DNA from: Bacillota bacterium
GTDB taxonomy: Bacteria; Bacillota; Dethiobacteria; DTU022
Assembly: GCA_012797095.1 (NCBI GenBank)
Contig: JAAZPS010000162.1
Coordinates: 1 to 23,704 of the forward strand
Reading direction: 5' to 3'
Length of the DNA: 23,704 nucleotides
Shown here: positions 1 to 7,998 of the stretch, in pieces
How the letters are laid out: the number at the start of each line of letters is the position of its first letter
Position numbering within the stretch: position 1 is the first letter of the stretch
Program-made: the position numbers and the translations under genes
Notes under the pieces: generated by a model
What the model saw: only the letters and a program-made list of their open reading frames with translations
What the model was told of the DNA's origin: nothing
Database searches by the model: none

Positions 1-69
1 TCTGAAAGAGATCTGGAACGTCCGCAGCGCTTGAAGATGCTGCTGGAAGAATACAAGGAATCGGTATGA
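1..69 (+). CDS. C-terminal end of an upstream gene, probably mcsB (partial)
   Basis: An open frame enters from the left edge and ends at TGA 67-69, giving 22 residues ending in LLEEYKESV. The fragment is too short to identify by itself. In Bacillota clpC usually follows ctsR-mcsA-mcsB, and the charged, helical tail (ERDLERPQRLKMLLEEY) would suit the C-terminus of the McsB protein-arginine kinase. That identity is inferred from gene order. The gap to clpC is 35 bases with no terminator, so the two are probably co-transcribed. Confidence 0.5.
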   Translation, partial: SERDLERPQRLKMLLEEYKESV

Positions 70-104
70 AGATCGAAAAAACAATTCTGGTGAGGTGAAA
101 AAAT

Positions 105-2546
105 ATGTTCATGTTCAGTCGATTTACTGAACGGGCTCAACAGGTGCTGGTACTGGCCCAGGAGGAGGCGAAAAGGTTAAGCCATAATTTCATCGGGACA
201 GAGCACCTCCTTCTGGGGCTGGTCAGGGAGGGTTCCGGCATTGCCGCCCGGGCCCTGCAGAATATGAATGTTGATCTGAACCGGGTGCGCTCCGAAGTGG
301 AACGGATCGCTCCAAAAAGCGACAAGCTTCTACACAAAGGGGTCACCTATACCCCCCGGGCAAAACGGGTGGTGGAGCTCTCCATCGAGGAGAGCCAGAA
401 CCTGGGGCATAACTATGTCGGGACCGAGCATATCCTTCTAGGGCTGCTCCGCGAGGGCGAGGGGATCGCTGCCCAGGTTTTGGCCAACCTGGGGATTGAC
501 CTGAAGCGGGCCCGCAAGGAGGTTATCGGTCTGCTGGGGGGCACCGCCGGGGAGGATCATCCAGGCGGTGAAGAAAAAAGCGGTCCGCAGACCCCGACCG
601 TGGATACCTTCGGGCGGGATCTGACCAGGCTGGCCCGGGAGGGGAAACTCGATCCGGTCATCGGCCGGGATAAGGAGATCGAGCGGGTTATCCAGGTGCT
701 CAGCCGCCGCACCAAGAATAACCCCTGCCTTATCGGTGAGCCCGGGGTGGGGAAGACCGCCATCGCCGAGGGGCTGGCCCAGCGGATCACGGAGAGCAAT
801 GTTCCGGATATTCTCCGCGGCAAAAGATTGGTTACCATCGAGCTGGCAGCGGTGGTTGCGGGAACAAAATACCGCGGTGAGTTCGAGGAAAGGCTGCGCA
901 AGTTGATGATGGAGCTGCGCCAGGCCGGCAACGTGATGGTCTTTATCGATGAACTCCATACGATCATCGGGGCGGGAGCGGCCGAGGGTGCCATCGATGC
1001 CTCCAACATTCTCAAGCCGGCGTTGGCTCGCGGTGAGATGCAGTGTATCGGCGCGACCACGCTCGATGAGTACCGCAAGCATATCGAAAAAGATCCGGCG
1101 CTGGAGCGGCGCTTCCAACCGATCGTTGTCGGCGAACCGGATAAGGAGGAGAGTCTGGCGATCCTGAAGGGGCTGCGCGACCGCTACGAGGCCCATCACA
1201 AGGTCAAGATCACCGATGAAGCTCTTGAAGCGGCGGTGAAACTATCGGACCGCTATATTTCGGACCGTTTTCTCCCCGACAAGGCCATCGATCTTATCGA
1301 TGAAGCTGCCTCGCGGGTCCGCATCCGCAGTTATACCGCCCCCCCCGATCTGAAGCAGATCGAGGAGAAGCTGGCCACGGTGCGGACCGAAAAGGAGGCG
1401 GCGGTGCGCAACCAGGAATTCGAGGAAGCAGCCGCTCTGCGGGATCAGGAGCGGAAGATCAAAGAGGAGCTGGCCGAACTGAAGAAGGAGTGGGAGCAGC
1501 AGATCGGCACCGCCGATCTTTCCCTGGTGACCGATGAGGATGTCGCCTATATTGTCTCCAGCTGGACCGGGGTGCCGGTGAAAAAACTGGCCGAGGAGGA
1601 ATCGGCCCGGCTGCTGAACCTGGAGGAGATTCTTCACCAGCGCGTGATCGGTCAGGACGAGGCGGTTGAATCGGTCTCGCGGGCCATCCGGCGAGCGCGG
1701 GCCGGGCTGAAGGATCCCCGGCGTCCGGTAGGTTCATTCATCTTTCTCGGTCCGACCGGGGTCGGCAAGACCGAGCTGGCCCGGGCTCTGGCCGAGGCCA
1801 TGTTCGGGGACGAGCGGGCCATGATCAGGCTGGATATGTCCGAATATATGGAGAAGCACACTGCTGCCCGCCTCATCGGGGCCCCTCCGGGCTACGTCGG
1901 TTACGATGAGGGCGGTCAGCTTACCGAGCAGGTCCGCCGTAAACCCTACTCGGTGGTGCTTTTCGACGAGATCGAAAAAGCACATCCCGATGTGTTCAAT
2001 GTGCTGTTACAGATTCTCGAGGACGGCCGGCTGACCGATGGAAAAGGACGCACTGTTGATTTCCGCAATGCCGTTGTGATCATGACCTCCAACGTTGGGG
2101 CGACCTTCCTGCACCGGACATCGCTCGGTTTCGGGGCGGCCGATGAGGAGAGCACTCACGAGAGGATGAAGGAGCGGATCCTTTCCGATCTGAAGCGGAC
2201 CTTCCGCCCGGAATTCCTGAACAGGGTTGACGATATCATTGTTTTCCATGCGCTCAACGAGGAGCATATTGCCCGGATTGTCGAGATCATGCTCGATGAA
2301 TTCAACAATCGGTTGGCGGAATATGATCTCCGGGTGGAGGTTTCCGGGGAGGCCAGGGCTGCCCTGGTGAAAGAGGGCTTTGATCCGGCCTTCGGGGCGA
2401 GGCCGCTGCGCCGGGTGATCCAGAAGCGGCTGGAGGATAATATCTCCGAGGAGATGCTTCAGGGCAAGATCACCCCGGGGGATATTATCACCGTAAGCAT
2501 GGAAGAGAGCCGCTACCGGTTTCAGACCGCAGCAGCCGGAAAGTAA
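105..2546 (+). CDS. clpC: ATP-dependent Clp protease ATP-binding subunit ClpC
   Basis: This 813-residue AAA+ unfoldase feeds substrates to ClpP in the cytoplasm and acts in protein quality control. Visible parts are two Clp N repeats (about residues 4-145), the first AAA+ module with Walker A GEPGVGKT (211-218) and Walker B VFIDE (279-283), a UVR/M-domain coiled segment (about 415-470) that binds the adaptor MecA or McsB in relatives, and the second AAA+ module with GPTGVGKT (549-556) and VVLFDE (617-622). Length is normal for ClpC. ATG 105 is preferred over ATG 111 because GAGGTG at 92-97 lies 7 bases before it, although family members usually begin MFxRFT, close to the second Met. Relatives are controlled by CtsR; I saw no convincing CtsR repeat in the few bases upstream, so control would come from the start of the operon. 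Confidence 0.97.
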   Translation: MFMFSRFTERAQQVLVLAQEEAKRLSHNFIGTEHLLLGLVREGSGIAARALQNMNVDLNRVRSEVERIAPKSDKLLHKGVTYTPRAKRVVELSIEESQNLGHNYVGTEHILLGLLREGEGIAAQVLANLGIDLKRARKEVIGLLGGTAGEDHPGGEEKSGPQTPTVDTFGRDLTRLAREGKLDPVIGRDKEIERVIQVLSRRTKNNPCLIGEPGVGKTAIAEGLAQRITESNVPDILRGKRLVTIELAAVVAGTKYRGEFEERLRKLMMELRQAGNVMVFIDELHTIIGAGAAEGAIDASNILKPALARGEMQCIGATTLDEYRKHIEKDPALERRFQPIVVGEPDKEESLAILKGLRDRYEAHHKVKITDEALEAAVKLSDRYISDRFLPDKAIDLIDEAASRVRIRSYTAPPDLKQIEEKLATVRTEKEAAVRNQEFEEAAALRDQERKIKEELAELKKEWEQQIGTADLSLVTDEDVAYIVSSWTGVPVKKLAEEESARLLNLEEILHQRVIGQDEAVESVSRAIRRARAGLKDPRRPVGSFIFLGPTGVGKTELARALAEAMFGDERAMIRLDMSEYMEKHTAARLIGAPPGYVGYDEGGQLTEQVRRKPYSVVLFDEIEKAHPDVFNVLLQILEDGRLTDGKGRTVDFRNAVVIMTSNVGATFLHRTSLGFGAADEESTHERMKERILSDLKRTFRPEFLNRVDDIIVFHALNEEHIARIVEIMLDEFNNRLAEYDLRVEVSGEARAALVKEGFDPAFGARPLRRVIQKRLEDNISEEMLQGKITPGDIITVSMEESRYRFQTAAAGK

Positions 2547-2574
2547 TATTCCCTGAAGTGAAGGGTTCATTTGG

Positions 2575-2616
2575 TCGGTGAGCTCCGGCAACAGGTGCCG
2601 GGGTTCACCGGATTTT
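2575..2616 (+). terminator. Probable rho-independent terminator of clpC
   Basis: The arms GGTGAGCTCCGGC (2577-2589) and GCCGGGGTTCACC (2597-2609) pair over 13 positions, two of them G-U, around a 7-base loop. C2576-G2610 adds one more pair. Only four T follow (2613-2616), so termination may be partial. It begins 28 bases after the clpC stop. Confidence 0.55.
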
Positions 2617-2726
2617 CCCCGCCGAGGGAATTTTGATCCGGGATCTGTTGAGCCCCTTTCCGGGGCGCGGTTCGATCGACTAAAAAGATGAAATAAGGGT
2701 CCCTTTGAAGCGCTTTCGGTTTAAAT

Positions 2727-2742
2727 TTTGTGAAATTACAAA
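2727..2742. promoter_or_regulatory. Candidate operator, CRP/FNR-like spacing
   Basis: TTTGTGAAATTACAAA is an imperfect palindrome whose outer five positions on each side pair. The half-site layout TTGT-N6-ACAA has the 14-base size of CRP/FNR-family sites. It lies about 100 bases before the cooC start, where an activator of the operon could bind. No regulator gene is in the window, so the protein is unknown. Confidence 0.3.
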
Positions 2743-2811
2743 CTTTTTCGCAGGTAAAGGAGTTTATCCGTGCTTTGTCGAATACGATAGCGAGTATCCC
2801 CGGTTGTTAAT

Positions 2812-2823
2812 GACAAATTTGTC
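2812..2823. promoter_or_regulatory. Perfect 12-base palindrome before cooC, candidate operator
   Basis: GACAAATTTGTC is perfectly palindromic and ends 7 bases before the cooC ribosome binding site. It overlaps a second inverted repeat, TTGT-N5-ACAA at 2804-2816. The position suits a repressor site or roadblock near the operon start. Function is inferred from symmetry and place only. Confidence 0.3.
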
Positions 2824-2843
2824 TTGATCTAAGGAGGATTGGT

Positions 2844-3608
2844 TTGAAAATTGCTATTTCCGGCAAAGGGGGGGCCGGAAAATCAACTGTTGCTGCCAAT
2901 CTACTCTACTGTCTGAAGAAAAACGAAGTCCCCACCTTTGCTGTTGACGCCGATCCTGATGCCAATCTGGGCCTGGTTTTAGGGCTCAACCCGGAAGAAC
3001 TAGCCGCGCTGCCGCCGTTGTGCGATCTGCAGGAAGAGATCATCAAACTCAATGCCGGCGGGGGGGCCTTTGTCGATCTCAATCCTTCCGTTGACGACAT
3101 TCTGGAGAAATATGTACTTCGCCTGGGGAGTATCAGTTTTCTCAAAATGGGCGGGATCAAGCAAGGCGGTTCAGCCTGCTATTGCAAGGAAAGCTCCTTT
3201 CTCAATGCTGTTTTAACCAACGTTCTGCTGGATCGTCCGGAGGCGGTTGTCCTCGATATGAGCGCCGGAATTGAACACCTTACCCGGGGCACCGCTCGCG
3301 GCATCGAGATGATGCTGGTTGTGGTTGAGCCGACCCGGGCTGCCGTCACCACCGCGCTGGCGGTGGATCGTTTGGCCTCCGATCTGAAGCTGCCCCGAGT
3401 CGTTTTCATCGGGAACAAGATCCGCTCGGATGCCGACCGCAACTACCTCCACGGCTCCCTACCGGAAGAACGCATCCTGGCGATGCTGCCCTTTTCGGAA
3501 GAGGTACTGGAAAGGGCGCGGCGGAGCGATCTACTGGAACTGGATCAAGAACACCTATTACCTGGAGTGGAAAGAATCTACGAGCTGATCCGTGGAGGTG
3601 ATTATTAA
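2844..3608 (+). CDS. cooC: CooC-type carbon monoxide dehydrogenase maturation ATPase
   Basis: A 254-residue MinD/SIMIBI-class ATPase that helps insert nickel into the C-cluster of CO dehydrogenase. The N-terminus carries the deviant Walker A GKGGAGKST (residues 7-15), followed by the VDADPDAN motif (34-41). The pair Cys112-Tyr-Cys114 matches the CxC metal site at the dimer interface of the Carboxydothermus CooC1 protein. Length is typical (about 250). The start is TTG 2844, set by AAGGAGG at 2831-2837 with 6 bases of spacing; no better ATG lies near. It is the first gene of the operon, 72 bases before acsA, as expected for the enzyme it matures. In acetogen literature this gene is also called acsF. 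Confidence 0.93.
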   Translation: MKIAISGKGGAGKSTVAANLLYCLKKNEVPTFAVDADPDANLGLVLGLNPEELAALPPLCDLQEEIIKLNAGGGAFVDLNPSVDDILEKYVLRLGSISFLKMGGIKQGGSACYCKESSFLNAVLTNVLLDRPEAVVLDMSAGIEHLTRGTARGIEMMLVVVEPTRAAVTTALAVDRLASDLKLPRVVFIGNKIRSDADRNYLHGSLPEERILAMLPFSEEVLERARRSDLLELDQEHLLPGVERIYELIRGGDY

Positions 3609-3680
3609 GGTCCTGATCTAACATGGCATTTTTTTTGAGCCCAATAGCTTGAATATTTTAAAGGAGGTCAGAAAAAAGAC

Positions 3681-5648
3681 ATGTCCAAAGAGAAAAAAAA
3701 GGTTGACAACAAGAGGACGGTGGATCCGGCAGCCTTAGAGATGTTGGAACGGAACGACGGCCAGATCGAGACTGCATACGATCGCTATGTCCAGATGCAG
3801 CCTCAATGTAATTTTGGCCGTACCGGGATCTGCTGCCGTATCTGCCTGCAGGGTCCCTGCCGTATCACCAGAAAAGCGTCCAAGGGTATTTGCGGCGCCC
3901 ATGGCTACACTATCGTTGCCCGCAACCTGATCCGCGCGATCAACGGCGGTGCCGGCGCTCACGCCGACCACGGCCGGCATCTTATCTATACCGTAACCGA
4001 GATGCTCGAGGGAAACGCGCCGGATTACAGTATTGAGGATCCGGAGAAGCTGCGCCGCGTAGCCCGGATGCTCGATCTCTCGGTGGAAGGAAAAGAGGAT
4101 CGTGACCTGCTGAAAGAGGTGCTCGATATAGCGGTCAGCGATTTCACCAAACTCTCCGATGAACCGTGCCGCTGGCTTAAAGCCACGGTGACCGAGGGGC
4201 GGATGAAAAAATTTTCCGACTGCAATATCCAGCCGCGCAGCGTCCATACCGCTATCTCTGAAACGATGGGTCAGACCCATATGGGAGTTGACTCCGACCC
4301 GGTTAACCTGGTTTTCCAGGGGTTGAAGACCTCCCTGGCTGACTTTGTCGGGGAACATATTGCTACCGATTTTTCGGATATTCTTTTCGGCACCCCGAAA
4401 CCGGTTACCTCGGAGGCCAACTTCGGGGTGATCGATCCCGAGATGGTCAATATCGCCCTGCACGGGCACAACCCTCTTTTGAGCGAGATGATCGTCCGGG
4501 CGGCCCGCGAGATGAAAGCGGAAGCCGAGGCGGTCGGGGCGAAGGGGGTCAAGTGCATGGGGATCTGCTGCACCGGTAATGAGGTGCTCATGCGCCAGGG
4601 AGTGCCCATGCTGACCAACTTCCTCTCCCAGGAGCTGCCGATCATGACCGGAGCGATCGATGCCATGGTCGTCGATGTGCAGTGCATCATGCCCGGGATC
4701 AGGGCCGTTGCCGAGTGCTTCCATACTCGCATTATCACCACGATGTCCCATTCGAAGATCGCCGGGGCGCACCATGTCGAATTTACCGAGGACCGGGCGG
4801 TGGAGAAAGCACGCGAGATCATCCACCTGGCCATCGAGGCCTACAAGGAAAGGCTGCCCGATCGTATCGATATTCCCCAGTTGACCAACAAGGTTACCGC
4901 CGGCTTCAGCGTCGAGGCGATCCTCGATATCTTTGCCGCGGTCAATCCGGACAATCCGATCAAGGTGCTCACCGATGCGATCGACTCGGGACAGCTGAGC
5001 GGTGTAGTGCTCCTGTGCGGCTGCAATAACCTGCGCGTGCTGCACGATCACAGCTGTGTAACGGTGATCAAGGGCCTTGCGGCAAACAACGTGCTCATGG
5101 TGGCCACCGGCTGCATGGCCGGGACGGCGGCCAAGCTCAATCTGATGAATGCAGCTGCGGTGGAAGAGCATGCCGGCGAGGGGCTGAAAGCATTCCTGAA
5201 TATGCTCAACGAGGCCAATGCCGATAAGCTTAACGAGAAGCTGCCGCTGGTCTGGCATATGGGATCCTGTGTGGATAATTCACGAGCCTACGACCTGAAC
5301 ACGCTCATGGCCAATCAGTGGGGCGTTGATACGCCGAAAGTGCCCTACGTGGCCTCGGCTCCCGAAGCGATGAGCGAGAAGGCCGTTGCCATCGGCAGCT
5401 GGTGCGTCACCCTGGGGATGCCCACCCATGTGGGAGTTACCCCGGAGATCACCGGCAGCGCCCTGGTCGACGGTGTGGCCAGACAGATTGCTCACGACGT
5501 CTACGGCGGCTATTTTATCTGGGAAGAAGACGCCGACAAGTCCGTTGATGTGATCATGGCTGCTTTGAATGAACGCACCTGGAAGATGCGGGTGCATCGC
5601 GACGCCCAGGAGAGATACGAAACCGAAACGATCTCCGCCGGGTGGTAA
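3681..5648 (+). CDS. acsA: CO dehydrogenase catalytic subunit of CODH/acetyl-CoA synthase
   Basis: This 655-residue Ni-Fe-S subunit (AcsA/CooS) interconverts CO2 and CO and passes CO to AcsB through an internal tunnel. D- and B-cluster cysteines are visible as C43, C51, C52, C55, C60 and C71. C-cluster ligands follow the family pattern: His261 or His263 in the HGHNPLLSE motif, C297 in GICCTGNE, C335, C446 in LLCGCN, C478 in TGCMAG and C530 in MGSC. The spacing between C60 and C71 is shorter than in the well-studied enzymes. AAGGAGGT (3661-3668) lies 12 bases before ATG 3681, a rather long gap. Its place beside acsB argues for the acetyl-CoA synthase form rather than a free-standing CooS. Confidence 0.97.
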   Translation: MSKEKKKVDNKRTVDPAALEMLERNDGQIETAYDRYVQMQPQCNFGRTGICCRICLQGPCRITRKASKGICGAHGYTIVARNLIRAINGGAGAHADHGRHLIYTVTEMLEGNAPDYSIEDPEKLRRVARMLDLSVEGKEDRDLLKEVLDIAVSDFTKLSDEPCRWLKATVTEGRMKKFSDCNIQPRSVHTAISETMGQTHMGVDSDPVNLVFQGLKTSLADFVGEHIATDFSDILFGTPKPVTSEANFGVIDPEMVNIALHGHNPLLSEMIVRAAREMKAEAEAVGAKGVKCMGICCTGNEVLMRQGVPMLTNFLSQELPIMTGAIDAMVVDVQCIMPGIRAVAECFHTRIITTMSHSKIAGAHHVEFTEDRAVEKAREIIHLAIEAYKERLPDRIDIPQLTNKVTAGFSVEAILDIFAAVNPDNPIKVLTDAIDSGQLSGVVLLCGCNNLRVLHDHSCVTVIKGLAANNVLMVATGCMAGTAAKLNLMNAAAVEEHAGEGLKAFLNMLNEANADKLNEKLPLVWHMGSCVDNSRAYDLNTLMANQWGVDTPKVPYVASAPEAMSEKAVAIGSWCVTLGMPTHVGVTPEITGSALVDGVARQIAHDVYGGYFIWEEDADKSVDVIMAALNERTWKMRVHRDAQERYETETISAGW

Positions 5649-5682
5649 GCCTATCTTGCGTAAAAAGGAGGAATGACGAAAA

Positions 5683-7911
5683 ATGACAGGAGAATCCAGC
5701 ACCCTTGATGGTGTTTTAGCTCGAGAGTGGAAAGAATCATTCGAAGAGATCTTTGATGGCGCGGTTGACGAAGAGAATCCACCGGTTAAGCTTTTTGAAA
5801 AAGCTTATGATGGCGCCGTTATTGCGACCAGCTATGCTGAAATTCTGCTCAATCAGGCTATCCGCCGCTACGGCCCTGACAAGCCGGTGGCCTACCCCGA
5901 TACCGGTTACTATCTGCCGGTGATCCGGGCCTTGAGCGGCGAAGCGGTGACGAAATTGGGTGAGCTGCCTCCGATCCTGAACCGGATGCGCAACCAGGTC
6001 CGGGAGGAGCTAACTTTTTATAACGCTCGCCTCTGCGGTGAAGCGACCGCTTATGCCGCTGAAATCATCGAAGCACTGCGCTATCTGGACGGCGCCAGAC
6101 CCCATGTTGAACCCTGGACCGGTTTTCTGGGTGACCCGGTGGTCCGCCGGTACGGTATCCTTCTGGTCGACTGGACCATCCCCGGCCAGGCGGTGATCGT
6201 GGGTAAAGCCAAGTCCTCCGAGGCCCTGGGCAAATTGATCGTCCAGCTTCAGGGAATGGGCTTCATGATCTTCCTGGCTTACGAGGTGGTCGAGCAGGCC
6301 ATCGAAGCCGGGATGAAACTCGGGATCGACTTTATCGCTTTTCCCACCGGTAACTTTACCCAGGTGATTCATGCCGTCAACTACGCCCTGCGGGCCGGGA
6401 TGGCTTTCGGCGGGATCCCCCCCGGAGAGCGGGAGAATACACGCGATTACCAGCGCCGCCGCGTTCGGGCTTTTGTGCTGCAGCTGGGCGAGTCGGACGA
6501 GGTTCAGGTGGCTGCACAATTTGCGGCGATCTTCCTCGGTTTCCCGGTAATCCTCGATCATGAGTTGCCGGAAGACGAGCAGATCAAGAACTGGTATGTT
6601 TCCAATCCCAACTACGATGACCTGGTTCAGGTGGCCATGGAGATCCGCGGGATCAAGCTGAAGATCGTCGATATCCCCGTTCCGGTCACGGTCGGTCCGG
6701 CCTTCGAGGGCGAGGTGATCCGCCGGGGTGATATGCGGATCGAGTTTGGCGGCGGACGCACCTCCTGCTTCGAGCTGGTCAATATGGTCGGTGAGGATGA
6801 GATCGAGGACGGCAAGATCGAGGTGATCGGCCCCGAGGTTGACGATGTTGAAGAAGGCGGCTCCCTACCGCTGGGGATCGTCACCAAGGTTTTCGGACGG
6901 AAGATGCAGAGTGACTTTGAGGGGGTTCTGGAACGGCGGTTCCACGATATCATCAACTACGCCGAGGGGATCTGGCATATGGCCCAGCGCGATACCGTCT
7001 GGATGCGTATCGGCAAGGGCGCTGCAGAGAAGGGCTTCAAGATTCATCACTTCGGTGAGCTTCTTGTGGCCAAATTGAAGGATGAATTCCCCTCTATCGT
7101 CGACCGGGTTCAGGTGACCCTCTATACCGACGAAAAGCAGGTTGAAGAGCAGCTGGCCCGGGCGCGCGAATTCTATGCCGCCCGCGACGAGCGGCTCAAG
7201 GGGCTTACCGACGAGGCTGTCGATGTCTTCTATTCCTGCCTCCTCTGCCAGTCCTTTGCCCCGAACCACTGCTGTGTGGTTACTCCGGAGAGGCTGGGGC
7301 TCTGCGGTGCGGTCAGCTGGCTCGATTCCAAGGCCACCTACGAGATCGATCCCACCGGTCCCTGCCGCCCCATTGAAAAGGTAGGGCTGCTCGACGAACA
7401 TAACGGTATCTGGGAGTCGATCAACGAATATGTTTACCTGAATACCAACCGTACAATCGAGGAGTGCTCTATCTACAGCTTTATCGACCGCCCGATGACC
7501 TCGTGCGGTTGTTTCGAGTGCATCATGGCGATCATGCCCGAGGCCAACGGGGTGATGATCACCACCCGCGAGCACGGCGGCGAAACTCCCTGCGGAATGA
7601 CCTTCTCCACCCTTGCCGGCACCGTCGGCGGGGGGATCCAGACACCCGGGTTCATGGGGCATGGTCGCACCTATGTGCTCAGCCGTAAATTTATCCGGGC
7701 CGATGGAGGTCTGGGCCGCCTGGTCTGGGCCCCCAAGGAGCTGAAGGAATTCCTCGGGGACGAGCTGCGGAGACGCGCCGAGGAAGAAGGATTGGGTGCT
7801 GATTTCGTCGACAAGATTGCCGATGAAACCGTCGGGACCACCGCTGAAGAGATCCTTCCCTTCCTGGAAGAGAAGGGCCATCCCGCCCTGACGATGGATC
7901 CGCTGATGTAG
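5683..7911 (+). CDS. acsB: Acetyl-CoA synthase (CO-methylating), AcsB
   Basis: A 742-residue enzyme that joins a methyl group from the corrinoid protein, CO from AcsA and CoA into acetyl-CoA at the Ni-Ni-Fe4S4 A-cluster. All six A-cluster cysteines are present as C519, C522, C531 and C541 in the C-LLC segment, and C608-Gly-C610 in TSCGCFEC. They sit 13 residues after the Moorella numbering (506, 509, 518, 528, 595, 597), in step with a slightly longer N-terminus. The full N-terminal domain needed to contact AcsA is present, unlike the short archaeal form. AAGGAGG (5665-5671) precedes ATG 5683; an earlier ATG at 5673 is out of frame. A stable hairpin lies between this gene and acsC. Confidence 0.97.
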   Translation: MTGESSTLDGVLAREWKESFEEIFDGAVDEENPPVKLFEKAYDGAVIATSYAEILLNQAIRRYGPDKPVAYPDTGYYLPVIRALSGEAVTKLGELPPILNRMRNQVREELTFYNARLCGEATAYAAEIIEALRYLDGARPHVEPWTGFLGDPVVRRYGILLVDWTIPGQAVIVGKAKSSEALGKLIVQLQGMGFMIFLAYEVVEQAIEAGMKLGIDFIAFPTGNFTQVIHAVNYALRAGMAFGGIPPGERENTRDYQRRRVRAFVLQLGESDEVQVAAQFAAIFLGFPVILDHELPEDEQIKNWYVSNPNYDDLVQVAMEIRGIKLKIVDIPVPVTVGPAFEGEVIRRGDMRIEFGGGRTSCFELVNMVGEDEIEDGKIEVIGPEVDDVEEGGSLPLGIVTKVFGRKMQSDFEGVLERRFHDIINYAEGIWHMAQRDTVWMRIGKGAAEKGFKIHHFGELLVAKLKDEFPSIVDRVQVTLYTDEKQVEEQLARAREFYAARDERLKGLTDEAVDVFYSCLLCQSFAPNHCCVVTPERLGLCGAVSWLDSKATYEIDPTGPCRPIEKVGLLDEHNGIWESINEYVYLNTNRTIEECSIYSFIDRPMTSCGCFECIMAIMPEANGVMITTREHGGETPCGMTFSTLAGTVGGGIQTPGFMGHGRTYVLSRKFIRADGGLGRLVWAPKELKEFLGDELRRRAEEEGLGADFVDKIADETVGTTAEEILPFLEEKGHPALTMDPLM

Positions 7912-7925
7912 GATGTTTGGAAGAA

Positions 7926-7960
7926 AAGCTCCGGTGGAGGCGACGATGAAACCGGAGCTT
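7926..7960 (+). other. Intercistronic hairpin between acsB and acsC
   Basis: AAGCTCCGGT (7926-7935) and ACCGGAGCTT (7951-7960) form a perfect 10-bp stem around a 15-base loop. No T-run follows, so it is not a standard terminator. It could protect or delimit an mRNA end and so set the ratio of AcsAB to AcsCD. That role is inferred. Confidence 0.5.
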
Positions 7961-7998
7961 CACCTTCTAAGATATCCCTCTAGAAAGGAGACGAGAGA

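Larger units (their letters stand above)
2547..2843. promoter_or_regulatory. Leader region before the Wood-Ljungdahl operon
   Basis: These 297 bases hold no credible gene and are more AT-rich in their second half than the flanking genes. In order there are: a 13-bp hairpin just after clpC (2577-2609), a small GCCCC/GGGGC hairpin (2652-2666), an AAGGG-T-CCCTT palindrome (2695-2705), a near-palindrome TTTGTGAAATTACAAA (2727-2742), a perfect palindrome GACAAATTTGTC (2812-2823) and the cooC ribosome binding site AAGGAGG (2831-2837). The operon promoter most likely lies here, but I could not find a convincing -35/-10 pair. Confidence 0.55.

Noticed and set aside
3629..3636. Run of eight T between cooC and acsA, as a possible terminator
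   Set aside because: No stable stem precedes it; cooC and acsA are expected to be co-transcribed.
3735..5258. 507-codon open frame on the minus strand across acsA
   Set aside because: It mirrors the codon phase of acsA, which has every expected metal ligand. The minus-strand protein has no family-like motifs and no ribosome binding site.
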